Source of the DNA: Piscicola geometra
Lineage: Eukaryota > Annelida > Clitellata > Hirudinida > Piscicolidae
DNA length: 64,000 bases
Assembly: GCA_943735955.1 (NCBI GenBank)
Contig: OX030957.1
Coordinates: forward strand, 12,782,017-12,846,016
Direction of reading: 5' to 3'
Shown one piece after another: positions 12,442 to 25,300 of the stretch. Position numbers and translations under genes: made by a program. The notes beneath the pieces were generated by a model. That model searched no databases. It had not been told where the DNA came from and was given only the letters and a program-made list of their open reading frames with translations. Each line of letters starts with the position of its first letter. Positions within the stretch are counted from its first letter, which is position 1.

Positions 12442-15279
12442 ATGCTTGAGAGCAGCATGATCTACAGGAGGGTCTTGCAGGAAATACTGCCTCCTGAGCA
12501 GCCCTCCAACCTCCCTAACAACTTTCCATGCTCAAAGCAAGAGTCATTGAAAACATTCAATTCACTTTATTATTCCTCAAACGATTCCTTGAAGGCCACC
12601 AACAATTTCCCAAGTCCAGCCCACCACCCACTTCGCAACTCCCACGAAGACCCGTCATGGCTGAATCCCTCTTCTTGCAACCTGCCATCTCTCGAGGCAG
12701 ACTTGGACGAGTGGTTGGCATGCGATGAGACCCTCAGCGAGGAGAACCTCCATGCCACCGACTCGTCCTCCACTCAGCGACAATACGACATCCTTTGCAA
12801 CTCCGCCAGCAACACACAACTATGCGCCAACTTCTCTCCCACCACTGATTTCGAGTCCACCTTGAAATGTCATTTAAATTCTGAATCGTTTGAATCAAGG
12901 CCTGCTAGCGTGGTGGAAGGCTGGACGAGACAACATCCATTTGACAGTTCTCTCACTTTGTCGCCCCATATGAGGGACACCGTCTTTTCTTGGATGAAAG
13001 ATGTGAGTTCATTTAAAGAATTTTCACGATTTATATGTTCAATTTTTTTATTTACTTAATTAAGTTTTGCGTCATAATTCAAATTAAACAAAAACTCTCC
13101 ACGACCACCATAGGTCTGTCTGGAAGAGAATTGCGAAGAAGAAACCTTTTTCTTGAGTTGCGCCTACCTAGACAGGCTGGTCTGCCATCCTTCCCAACTG
13201 GTCACCAAAGACAACCTCCAAATGTACGCTGCAGTGGCGATGCTGCTCGCCTCCAAGTTCAAACAAGCCGACTTCATGTTGCCCTCCCTCTTGTACCACT
13301 ACACTGATTGCTCTGTCACTGCCGAAAGCCTCAAAGTTTGTAAAAAATCTTGTTTTTTTTAAATAATTTTTAAATTAATTTATATATTCTAGTTTTATGC
13401 ATTTTTTTCTTTGTTATTTTCACATAATTTCCATAAGACAAAATTACTCAATGGTGTGTTGTGGTGAGGTAATGCAGCACTATTAACCCCCAAGAAGCTG
13501 GTTATATAAATCGCCTACACACTAGTGTCAGTCAAGCTTAATTATCTGTAGACTAGCAACTGACTAGGAACCACCTCATCCCTCAATCACTGCCTCTATT
13601 GTAAACACTTAAGCATCTCAAGACGAGATATAGCCTGAATAAAGTTAATTTTGTGAATTTACAAGCCCTCATTCTTCGTTTAATATTTATTTTAAACGTT
13701 TAACAAATTAAATAACATTTAAAAATTATTTTCTCCAAGGAATGCGAAAGAACGGCATTGGAGCTGCTGGAATGGGATCTATCCATACTCACGCCCCATG
13801 CATTCGTCTCACCCCTCCTCACCCTCCTTCCTCTGCTTGACCCCCACTTGACCTCGTGTCTCAGGAAGGAGATTATCAACTATATCGACACGTCACTCTT
13901 CTGTAAGTTTGTTTTGAGTTGAAGATTCGTTTTCTTGATTTGGTCCATGGGAATTTGGTTCTTAAGCGTTCCAGCTGTAGTTATTTATTTATTTATTTAT
14001 TGCAATGTTAACACTTGGTTTTTTAGAGACGTTACATGACTTATTAATATTGAATCTGTGCGTGGGTGCCGTTTCGAAAGTGCTATTGAAGCTGGTCTAT
14101 TACTAAAATTGCAAACTTCCTTTAAATATGCCATATTTTTCCAAGGCCAGTACTCTTGCGTGTGCAACACCGTATAACATGTTCTGTTACTGTTGTTTTG
14201 TTCTTCTATTTGGAAGGCACACAAAAGCGAGATGAAAGAAAGAATGGAACAAAAGGCTTGAGAGATTGAGTGCGTCTGATACAAGCACCCTTGCACCATC
14301 CACACCTCCAACAATACACATTATCATAGATGCGTACTTTTTATGTTCTTTTGATTAATTATTCTTTCTCTAAAAGTTAGTTTTCCTGAGCGCATTAGTG
14401 TAGTAAAGTAGTAGGCACCACCTCAGACCGAACATCTGCTGACACTTTCCATTGCTATACTTCTTGATATTCTTTGTATAAGAATTTATATACAAAGCCT
14501 TATATAAAAAGTGTAGAGTGTGAGCACATACGTTCACGAATGTTTGTTGTTAAGGAAGGCACATGTATAGGTGTGCGTGTGGGGATTTGAAAGCCTTTGT
14601 CATGGCATAAAGGCGTTGTTTGTTATTTATTTATTTTCATCTATTATACATTCTTATTTATTTATTTATTTATTTAAGATAATAAGTTGTCTCAATAATT
14701 AATAGTTTTGAATTGGTTTTTATAAATATCCTTTAAGTTTAATTATTTTCCCTTCAGCACTTCCACTGGCTTCCTTGACACCCTCCTTGGTCGCTTCTTG
14801 CTGTTCAATGCTTGCCATCTCGCTCCACACGCCTCCATCCATCCAGCAAAACTCCTTCTCCCAAGTCATCGCTCTAGTCAACTTTGAGCCGGTAAGCTTT
14901 TTTGTCTTTTATCTTAACTGATGGTAAATCATTTTTCTCAGTCGAAATTTTACTTTTTAAATCAATTGAATCAATTTATATTCAATTGAATTTAATAACT
15001 TAATCAATCATTTAATTTGAATCAAACTTAATTTAAAACATTATTATTTTTTTCTAGGAATCTTTCACTTCATGCATGAGGCATCTTGAAGAAACTTTGT
15101 CCACACAGTTGGAAGCCTTCCCGCCAGTTCTCGATCCAAAAGCAGTCATTTCAAAGTCAGAACCTACCACCATAAGAACTTCAAGTCATGGCAATTCTCT
15201 CGACACACCAAAAACATCACCAATACCTTCTGTTGACCACGCCACACCCCCAGACGTGAAAGATATTTCGATTGATTAA
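12442..15279 (+). CDS. CCND: Divergent D-type cyclin
   Basis: Exons 12442-13002, 13114-13335, 13740-13902, 14758-14891 and 15058-15279 join in phase to about 433 residues. D-type cyclins bind CDK4/6 and start Rb phosphorylation in G1. The cyclin box begins near residue 173 (MRDTVFSWMKDVCLEENCEE, then FFLSCAYLDRLV, LASKFKQ, YTDCSVTAESLKECE, ELLEWDLSILTPHAF), which follows the cyclin D pattern exon by exon. The last residues, ATPPDVKDISID, match the cyclin D C-terminal degron; Thr423 sits where Thr286 of mammalian cyclin D1 is phosphorylated. Between the N-terminal RRVLQEIL and the cyclin box lies a Ser/Asn/Pro-rich insert of roughly 150 residues, where vertebrate cyclin D has about 20. The start is uncertain: the frame is open upstream to 12388 and reads LLKCEHSIRFEA, similar to the N-terminus of cyclin D1, so an upstream exon may supply the true ATG. 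A possible AATAAA lies at 15764. Confidence 0.85.
13455..13671 (+). mobile_element. Possible short solo LTR in cyclin intron 2
   Basis: A block of about 210 bases, less AT-rich than the surrounding intron, begins TGTGTTGTGG. It has a TATA-like TTATATAAAT near 13503, and an AATAAAG near 13639 close to its 3' end. That order is the layout of a short Ty3-type LTR. I could not fix the end (CA at 13662 or 13671) or find a target duplication, so it may also be another kind of repeat. Confidence 0.28.
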
Positions 15280-16112
15280 TATAAAACGATGTATTTTTAT
15301 ATTTATTTTCTATATTTTGTTATATTTTTGTGTGTTTTGTTTATATCTTTATTTGAACAATATATTTTCATGTTATACAATTATTTTTGTTGCATTTAAA
15401 GATTAATTAATTGTAAAATTAATGTAATTACTTGAGACCTTTAACGTTTCAATTATACAATTTACACAATCTTGTGCCTTGAGAAAGATCTACATTTTAT
15501 ATCTCTAATTGTTCATATCCGAATTACTTTGAAGTTCTGTGTCTTGAAATTTCTTTCTCGTGAATTATTTTCTTACATATTTATTCCAAGATTAACTATT
15601 TTGTACGGACGTCGTGAAAAGTGTTTAAAGTTTGCACCTATTCCCTCGTCTCAGACCGCCTCATTCTTACATTCCTTGAACTATTTCAAAAGCATAAAAC
15701 TTGCTCCATTTTATAAAAAAATTTAAGTGTTATATACCAGAATGCGTGGATAATGCTTTATAAAATAAATAAAAACAGTGTAATACTTGAATGTACGAGG
15801 CTTTTCCACGTTAAAATGATAATTCACTTTTTCTCATTTTTTTGTTATTTTCTCTAAAATGTTGTTATATCTAAGAAAGAGACACTTGCTATTCCCTCCA
15901 CGTCATATCGAGCATCGTTGCTGTATTAAACAATAAAGTTGTTTACATTTGTGAATTATTTCTATACAAACCCCCCAGTAAATTGGATGTAAAACTAAAA
16001 TTAGTTCTAAACACCCTTATTTCCAATGACCACTCGCCTCAGGTAACAACACCATCAAAAGTTCCCTTACTCTTTGATCCATTTGCGCTTGTAGAAGTTG
16101 CTTAGTAGCCAG

Positions 16113-16247
<135 letters not shown>

Positions 16248-16934
16248 GTATTGAGAAGTGTGTTCGCATGAGCGTGAATGGAGAATGCATCGAGAGTGAT
16301 AGATTTACATTCCTGGAGCCAATGGCCAGATGAATGAAGTGAATAAAAAACAATTTTAAAAAAATTATTAAGTTTTTAAAAAGTTGTTCAAAGTTGGAGG
16401 TTTTTGTAGTAAAGGAGTCTTTGTACCCTGCTTGTTTGATCTTCACAACTTCTTGCTGTTTTATGTCTGTTTCTTCTTGAAATGCTGGCCCATTAATGTT
16501 TCAGTGTTCTAGTTTGTGTTGGTTTGTGTGTGTGTGTTTGGCTGTTATCATGCCTGTGTCTATCTCTTTCAGTGTGCTTGTACCAATTTTATATATTTTT
16601 TGGACATATTTTTAACTGTATGAGTGTGTGTGTGTGTGTCTGGAATTGTTGTAATGCGACGCTGGTGGAATTTTGGCGTGACCAGAGTTATCAAGTCTAC
16701 GAACACGTCAACTATTTCTTTTTCAGACGTGAAAGTATTTTTAATTATATCTTAATTGAAAACAATTTTTTTAATATTTAAATTAAATAAATAAACAAAT
16801 ACTAATATAATCAGATTTCCATGAAACTGTAATCAACAAATTTGATAAATAAACACAAATAGGAAAAAATATAATATTTTTATATAACAAAATCTCAGCA
16901 CACTTTAAAACATCTTAACATTCTTACGCCTGGA

Positions 16935-17048
16935 AGCACTCAAGAGCTCCTCGAAGCGGAAACGATTAAGATCTTAGGCAGGTATCCGAAGCCTCCGATT
17001 GAAATGTATCAGGCATCTTACGAAGAGATCTCCGCCAAATCCAAGTAA
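16935..17048 (+). CDS. Orphan terminal-exon candidate
   Basis: A short stretch clearly richer in G and C than the DNA around it is open on + for 38 codons and ends in TAA at 17046. It reads like real protein (ELLEAETIKILGRYPKPP, then IEMYQASYEEISAKSK). Possible acceptors lie just inside it (after GGAAG or CTCAAG). I recognise no family and find no partner exon on the same strand, so it could be a lone last exon, a relic, or chance. Confidence 0.3.
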   Translation, partial: STQELLEAETIKILGRYPKPPIEMYQASYEEISAKSK

Positions 17049-19056
17049 TTCTTCTGTAATCAAAAGATTTTTGCTTGGGTAAAATATTATTCCAATGTAT
17101 TTAAACATTTCCAAGCAAAAAGATTTCGATAATCGGGTGTTCGATCATTGAATGTTTTCGATTTCATTCTGGCGATGTGTGTGCTTGTCTGTGTGTTAGA
17201 AATATGTAAATTAGTATGTTTATTCAGATTCTGTTTCAGCGAGGTAAATGGAGTCAATTTGAGCAGACACGAAGACTAACACATAGGCGTGTTTACACCC
17301 AGAGATACTGACAGGCCGTTCCATGCTTCGAAAGCAACTCTACAGAGTCTATTACAAACATTCAAAGCATGAACGCAACCATGCAAACTCTTTCGAAACG
17401 TCTTTTAATAAAGTTGCGAAGAACAAATAAGCTTGATCACAATTATTGCAACACAGCTTTAGAGAAACCTACACAGACACAATATACCCAGAGATAAACA
17501 CACATACCCATACATACTCAGACATACACAGACACAACCAGTAAATATATCCAAAAAATCACGCACATACTCATACATACACACACATACCTATACACAT
17601 ACAGACATACACCCAGATATACACACATACACTCAAATACTAAAATAGAAGAAAAAAGACACGCATAGAGACAGTCAAGAACAATAGAGCGGTCATTAGA
17701 GGAGGGCTGTACAGAACTGCAGGGGTCAAATGGCCTTTGTGAGAGTTCTAATGGTGCAAACGCAGTCACAAATCACAACTTGCATCCATAAAAGCAATAA
17801 TAAAATAATAATGGAAGCATCGGTTTTTAGGTATATCTATTGATAAGTTAAATTAAATTTACATAATATTAAATGACACAGAAAGTGTCCTCACTTACTG
17901 TAGATTTTCCACCTAGCAAGTGCATCATAGAAGTGTCGACTCATAAAGACTTCACATTGTTTGAAACGAGACACCGACATAGCTTCAGTGCCTGACCACA
18001 TAACTCCATCATCACAGGTATTTCACCCGGCCATCAATCACTGACCATTGTTCACCCTAGGAAAGGCATTTTCAATTAGGGCGTCCCTATAACCTCTGGA
18101 AATTTGAAAGAGGAAAGCTTCAAATATAGTGCAATACATTTTGTTTCTCGAGTATTCTTAGACCCTTGCAAGATTTTATTTTCTAAAAATACCAAACTGA
18201 TAAAATACTATCTTTCAATCTAGTTCATTATTTTAAAATGAAACATTATTACATTATATAAAAGAAAATTCATTAAAAAAGAATTATAAAATCGAGTCAT
18301 AAATATTATTATTATTATTACGGTTATAATTTTATATAGGTCTTCACGTTTATAAGCCTCTTTCATATGTGCTTCGGAAGGGTCTTCCATTAAACGCTCG
18401 AGAGTTCAATGGGGATTCAGAGGTCAGAGGTTAGAGGTGAAAGTTGTTGGAGTGAAGGCATGATGGTAGACTTGCCTCTGTGAGCTGGTCATTCTTTCAA
18501 GTTTCCTTCAACTTTTACTCCTCATAAACTGGTTCAAAGCCGTGTGTTTTTCATCCGTCGAGATACCATCAGAAGCGTTTACGCTCTATTTATTGTTTCG
18601 ATTCTGCGGGAAGCTGCCTCTTAATGGCCGCTTTGATCTTGTGCTCGTATCAGAATATAGTGCATTGATTGATGTGTGTTTAGTTATGATTAAGAATGGA
18701 AAAAGTTGTGAAAAATTTGCAGATTTATTATGTTTTTAAAAACAGCTGAAAGATTGCTAAACTGTATGTTCTTGGAAACTAATAGTCGCTTCTCTCAGGA
18801 TTCTTTATTGACATTTTGTGTGTATCAATTTAAACCACTGCAACCTAAAAGCTATTTAGCTCCAACAAATAAATTATAAAGTTTGGAAAAATCTATTCCT
18901 AATCATTTGAAAAAAATTCAATTTATTCTCTTGATAATATTTTCCCATCAAATTACGATGTTGTTCAAAAGAATAATGAAGCAGCACATCAAGTAGTACA
19001 CTTTTACTCATTTTATGGAAATTGTGTTATCAGTTTTTTAAGTATTATATCAAGAA

Positions 19057-19132
19057 ATGGCTTTAATGACATCACAACGTGTAATCAAAAATGTGAAAAT
19101 TGCATTAAGTTTCATGAGGTTTCATTCAACAG
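19057..19132 (+). CDS. Candidate mitochondrial presequence exon of HIBADH
   Basis: ATG at 19057 opens 25 codons rich in K, R, S and T with no acidic residue (MALMTSQRVIKNVKIALSF), ending at a donor (ACAG/GTATCC). That composition suits a mitochondrial targeting peptide, which HIBADH needs. The exon ends in phase 1, whereas the next HIBADH exon begins in phase 0. A small exon would have to lie between them, or this is not the right exon. Confidence 0.35.
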
Positions 19133-19486
19133 GTATCCATTTTTCAACTTAAATTGACACCTATTTCTGATTTTTGTTGATGCAGTAAATCAATAAATAA
19201 GTGAGGAAAAATATTATTGATAATTTTATATTCTAATGAAAATCAAATTGAAGAGTATGATATTTATTAGTTCATAGAAAAATTATATCTTTTTAAGACT
19301 AAATAAACTATTTCAACAGATAAAGCTAATGCAAAGGTCTCACAAGTTTATATATAATATTATATTTTTCTAAAGTTTAAATAACTGTTTTATCATTCAA
19401 TAAACCCAAAAATTTATATTTAATTAAGGTAAATCAGGCTGATCACTTGGGCTACATTAAGGATGACTTAGTTTGTTTTATTGCAG

Positions 19487-19916
19487 ATTGGCTTCATTGG
19501 CCTGGGAAACATGGGAAGTCATATGGCGAGCAATCTGATGAAGAAACACCATGTGGTCGTTTACGATGTCAATCAAACATCTCTTGAAAAGGCCAAACAA
19601 AATGGTCCTTGCCCAGCAAGATTTAATATGAAAATTATTAAAAAAACATTTAAATGTTTCTGATAAATTCAATTACCAAAATATTCAATATTTTTTACAC
19701 AAAACTTCAAACCTATCAGAGCAATCATGGATTCATACAAACATCTTTTGGCATTTATAAAATCTAGCCTCGATGCCACCACACAGGGGCCACCATATGC
19801 GCCAGTGCAGGGGAAGTGGCCTCTCAGGTGGACACATTGCTCACCATGCTGCCCTCCAGTCCCCATGTCAAGGAGGTCTATCTGGGCACTGATGGAGTCC
19901 TCAAGTTGTTCCAATT

Positions 19917-19955
<39 letters not shown>

Positions 19956-21576
19956 TAACTAATTTTGATTTGCGAAACAAAATCTATTTAATTTATTATT
20001 TTGAAACTTTTTTCTCAAACCTTAAAACTCCACACTACCAATACGAGGTTTTTACATCCATTGTGAAAAATTTTCGTACATAAAAATTGAAAAAAAACGT
20101 AAAAATCAGTTTTAAACTTCAAATTTTTCACCACACTACAGAAACCTGGCGAAGGGTTCTCTTTTAATCGACTGCAGCACAATTGATCCTGGGGTGAGTC
20201 GAGACTTGGAGGCTCAAGTGAAGCAGATCGGCTCTGTATTCATGGACGCGCCCGTGTCTGGAGGTGTCTTGAACAATTTTTGGGATTTATTTTTGGCTAA
20301 AGAATTTAAATTCAAACTCTGAAGGTTTAAAGTGTTTAAAAAAATTACAGTAAAACTTTTAGCCAAATAAGCAACCACAACTTACATACCCTCTCCAAAA
20401 AGTGTAAAAGTACATTTAAATGTGTCCCAACACAGCCTACCCACGACTTCCTTAACCACCCACCAGGAGTCACTGGTGCCAGGGACGCAACCTTGACCTT
20501 CATGGTAGGGGGCGAAGAGACAATGTTCGAACAGACCAAAAGCCTGCTACAACACATGGGAGCCAACGTAGTGTACTGTGGAGGCAGTGGAACTGGACAG
20601 GTGATGGTGGTGATGTATAAATCAAATACATTTATTCGATGTTCAGACAGTATTTGAAGGTTGTATAACATACATGATTATAATTTTATTATCGTTTGTG
20701 CCAAGTTCCCTTATGAATAGAATTTCTTGATTTCTTAGCTTTTAACCATCGCACTCGAACTGAACACCAGGCCACCAAGATATGCAACAACATGATCCTC
20801 GGCATCACTATGATAGGCACTGCTGAGGCCATGCTGCTTGGCAAAAGGTTCGCTTTAAACGAGAAATAAATATTTTAATTAATTAATTATTTTTGCAAAA
20901 TTATTTATATATTATATGAATTGTGTCTATCGTGTTAATAATATCGAATAGAATTTTTAAGAATATTTTTTTTATTAATATTCTGGCATAAGAAAGCGAC
21001 TAATACACCACCAGATTGGGTCTCGATCCTAAACTCTTCGCCTCAATCGTGAACACTTCATCGGGACAGAGCTGGTCCTCCCTCAAGTACAACCCGTATC
21101 CAGGTGTGGTCGAAGGCATACCCGCTTCCAACAATTACGAAGGAGGTTTTGGATCGGCTCTCATGCTCAAGGTGCGTGATCAAATCTCCGTGTTAAAAGC
21201 AAAGTTATTGACTAATACTATTATCAATAGTTATTTATTCGATCAATTATTCTAACAATTATTCTGTTTTATTAAAACTTGTACAACTAAATTTATGGAA
21301 AAATAGACATATAATAGATTCGGTTATAAAATTTATTTGGCAATAATTGTCTTTCACTAATTAAAAATTCTGACGAACCATTCAAAACTCGCTTTATCAA
21401 CCCATTTTCAGGATCTGGGATTGGCTCAGAACGCTGCAATGGCAACCGCCACGGCAACTCCCCTTGGAGCGATGGCCTTGCAAGTCTACAAAATGGCGTC
21501 AGATAATGGCCTTGCTACCAAGGACTTTGCTTCTGTCTTTCTTTTACTGCAAGGCCTTGCTGAGAAAACGAAATGA
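19487..21576 (+). CDS. HIBADH: 3-hydroxyisobutyrate dehydrogenase
   Basis: Seven exons in matching phase: 19487-19604, 19787-19904, 20142-20263, 20467-20600, 20771-20847, 21015-21171 and 21412-21576 (TGA), together 296 residues of the mature enzyme. HIBADH oxidises 3-hydroxyisobutyrate to methylmalonate semialdehyde with NAD in mitochondrial valine breakdown. The Rossmann motif GFIGLGNMG opens the first exon. [15 protein letters not shown], the catalytic-lysine region [11 protein letters not shown] and SNNYEGGFG follow in the family order. The C-terminus ([10 protein letters not shown]) is of normal length. The initiator and transit peptide are not in these exons; a candidate is the separate exon at 19057. 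The donor of the fourth listed exon is GTGATGGTGGTGATG, so a triplet repeat starts at the splice site. Confidence 0.93.
19917..19960. repeat. (AATC)n tetranucleotide repeat
   Basis: About ten AATC units directly after HIBADH exon 19787-19904. The same unit forms the 3' tail of the LINE family in this window, but no GCGC hairpin precedes it here. It may be a tail remnant or an independent microsatellite. Confidence 0.8.
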
Positions 21577-22311
21577 ATTTGTAACAAGGTTGTGTTTTAC
21601 GATTTAAAGCTTTTGATTTTTTAGGAGATTTTTGGTTTATTAATCATGTGAACTTACTTTACAGTTTTTGATTTTATTATTTATAGAGATTTTTGATTTT
21701 TGTATTTTCAACTATTTATGACATTGTCTGCCTTATACAGTTGTTTGCCTTTTTGAAGCAATATTGAAATGCTTTATAAGTTTTTTTGCAATTTAATAAT
21801 TCAATTGATCATCCAAATAATAATGAATATTATTTATTTGTTAATATTAATAATATAATTCTAACATTATTGCAATGTTATTTTTTTCCAGTTGATTCTT
21901 TTCTTCCATTTAACAACCCATTCTTTTCCCAACTTCATATATTCTTAAAATAAAAGCCTATTTTAAATTATTAAAATTTCAAATATTTAAATAACTAAGT
22001 TTTTTTCATAGAATTTGTAAATTCTAGTTCTACAATGCTGACAATCGTTTCTATGGCAATCAATTTTACAAAATGCACAAGTTTAGAAGTTTTTCTGATG
22101 AATTAGTAAGATATTTAGGCAATAAACTTTATTGAATAATGTATATATTTTTAAACGTTATTAAATTTAGTTTTATTAAAAATATTTCATAAGTGTTTTT
22201 ATTCCAACAATCTAAAATCTAGATCCTACGTACTGTATGTAGAATTTACATTTTGAATTTGAATGAAATAAATACTTGATCACAAATCAGGAGGTTAGAA
22301 ATAAGAATTCA
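21577..22311. other. HIBADH 3' flank and PIERCE 5' flank
   Basis: AT-rich, no coding sequence seen. An AATAAA at about 21949 could be the HIBADH polyadenylation signal. The promoter and 5' UTR of the next gene must lie in the right half. Confidence 0.5.
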
Positions 22312-25300
22312 ATGAGACCCGTCTATGTTCCCGAAGGTGCGAAAACTTCCGACTACTACAAGCTGAAGGGAATCGTTCCAGACAAGTTCAACAAGCCTGG
22401 TCTATAATACTAAAAAGACTAAGACAATCATTAAAATTTAATGATTAAATAATAGACTTTTTTAAAGTTACGGGTCAGATCCGTCAATGCGGTGCAGATT
22501 TTAACTAGCTCCGCCCACATTTACAATGCTGGCTAATGTTGGCAGGGGCGCAACCAGCAAAAAATGCTGGAGGGCGGCTCAACTTTAGTAAAAAAAAAAT
22601 TTTTTTTAATCCATTTACCGCAGCTGTTACGTTTTGCAACATCAATTTTTATATTTTCTTGCTGTTTTAATACCGAGTTTTTTCACATATTTTGTACAAT
22701 AAATTTTACATTTTAATTTTATAAGTTAAATTTCAACTTTTTTCATTTTATTATTTATAGTCTTTTATATCCTGTTTACATTTAAAATTTCTCGGAACAA
22801 TCTTTCTTCGCTTAGATAATTGTTCAATTTTTTCGTTCGATTTTTAGTATATTTATACAAATTTAGTCTTAATTTCAGTGTGAAAAGATAGTTAATATTT
22901 GAATTAATTTTTTTAATATTCAAAATAACTTGTAAAACGTTTTCAATGCTTTTAAAAATCAATGGTGCGTTTTCGCAACTTTGACATAATATGATTTCAT
23001 ATGATTTTTAATAGGTCTAGTCATTATAATAATAATAAATTTATTATTTTAATGTTAATTTATTATGAAATTTATAAAATTAAAAGTTAATTTTGTAGAT
23101 GAATGTTGATTTTTATATTTCGATAAAAAAATCCAAACCGCAAATGCTTCACACTTGAAGCTTTTATTGAAAAGAATATAATTTTTTAACCGCTCATAGG
23201 TTGAATATAAAATTAAAATAAAGATAACATTCGTTGTCAGTGTCGTCTTTGAAACAGCACCATGGGCGGCGATCCTGGGGGGGTCCTGGGGTCAGATTTT
23301 CTGACCAGAATTAGGCTACCTATAGAAAAACTAAAAGCTCAGACTGGGGTCAGGACCCCCCCCCCATTTTTTTTTAGTGGGGGGTCCACCTTAATAGGAA
23401 CCTCCCACTTTTTTCCATTTTTGTATTCAAAAATTTCTATTTGAATATGAGCATAATCGTCAAACATGGCATAAAAGTAAATGTTTATACAGTAATAAAT
23501 TGTGAGTATGTGTAGTTATAGTGATAGCTGTCTAAAACATAAATATTCTTTTATTACTTAAATACTCTTTCACCTAGTTTTTTTCATCACTATGGCATAG
23601 GCGGGAATCCTGGGGTCCACCTCTACAAGAACCCCCTCACTCTTAAAAATACACATTTCTCAACTCTAATTTTAATACGAGCCTAATCGTCAACCATGGG
23701 ATACAAAATGCTAATACAATAATACATTGTAAGTATGTATGGGCAGAGATGCTAGGGGGATCCTGGGGTCCATAATAATAAAAATAATAAAATTCATTTA
23801 TAAAGCGCTAAGGCACGCAACAGAAGCGCTCTTTGTCAGGTACTTAGTGGAATAATAATAATAGTAGATAAAAAAAAATTAAAAAATCATGAACTAAATG
23901 ACTGAGTAAATGACTACATATGAATGACTAAGTGAATAAGTCAATTAAATAAAAGAAAATAAGAAGAAAGATAATTAAATAAATGCTATTTGAAAGTAAT
24001 GAGTTTTTAATTTTTTCTTGAATATTGATAGGGATGTGCTGTTTCTAATGTGTGGTGGTAGGCTGTTCCAGTTTGATGGCGATGAGTGGCGGAATGCACG
24101 GTTGGCTATGTTGGTTCTTACAGGAGCTTTAAGTAATGTCGTAGTGGATGATGAACGAAGATGTTTATTGCTGTTTTTGATGGTGAGTAGGTTTCTGAGA
24201 TAAGAAGGCTGAGTGTTGTAAGTGTTTTAAAAGTGATGGTGGCAATTTTGAAGGGAATGCGAAATTTAACCGGAAGCCAGTGTAGACTTTTTAAATTTTT
24301 TAGATGAACTGGTATGTTGAATAGGTGTTAAATGTTTAAGGCGATTCGAGCGCCTTTGTTCATGATTCGTTGGAGTCGAATTTCTTGTTGTTGAGGAATG
24401 TTGTATAATGTACTATTACAATAGTCCATCTTTATATGGACCCCCTCAGTTTTACAAATACAATAATTTCTCAACTCTCATCTTAATACAAGCAAAATCG
24501 TCAACCATAGCATGAAACAGAATTTATATTCAGTAATATATTTTTTCAATTTTCGCAAGCAGACATTCAGAATGATTTTCAGAAAATATCAGTTCACTTT
24601 TTGCAAGCAGACAGATTTACATTTTTATTAAAAAATCATTCATCTTGTGCTACTTATTTTGCATGTGCGATATTCATAGGGAGATTCTGAGGTCCACCTT
24701 AATTTTTTAGATGAACCAAAGTTAATGAATTTCAAATAGCTTCGAACATTAACTAAAGTTTTGGTTAAATCAAACTACAAGTTTCATATCGCATAACTGC
24801 CAAAACGAAATGCTGAGGCTTTTAGCTCATTCTATCGTTAGAAACACAGTGTGCACTGTTAAGGCCGAATCAAGCCAGTTTGGTGTTGTGGTTGACGGCA
24901 CATAGGATTCAATAAGTTAGAGCAGGAATCGATATGTATTCGTTTTTTTGATGAAGCTCTGAATGTTAATGAACAGTTTATTGGTTTATTCAGCCCACCA
25001 GATACGATCGGAAAAACATTATCTGTTGTAGTAAAAGATTTTCTGATCAGAATTATGCTACCTATAGAAAAACTAAAAGCTCAGACTTATAATGGCGCTT
25101 CTAACATGAACGGCCGATATAATGGTTTTCAGGCTATTATCAGCTGTGAGCATCCGCTTGCATTGTTTTTCCATTGTTCTGCACAGTGTGCAAATCTTGT
25201 TGCCCAGCACACAGTTGCCGCAAATCCCTTTGTGAGCAATTCACTTCAGTTTGTCCAAGAGTAAGGTGCCTTGTACAATCGTTCAGGAAAGTTCAAGAAG

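Noticed and set aside
13997..14314. 105-codon minus frame in cyclin intron 3
   Set aside because: No family resemblance, no splice context, ordinary AT composition; a chance frame on the strand opposite the gene.
22470..22542. Target duplication outside the palindromic hAT
   Set aside because: The eight bases outside the two ends (AATGTTGG and TCCTTTAT) differ; only imperfect inverted similarity further out is seen.
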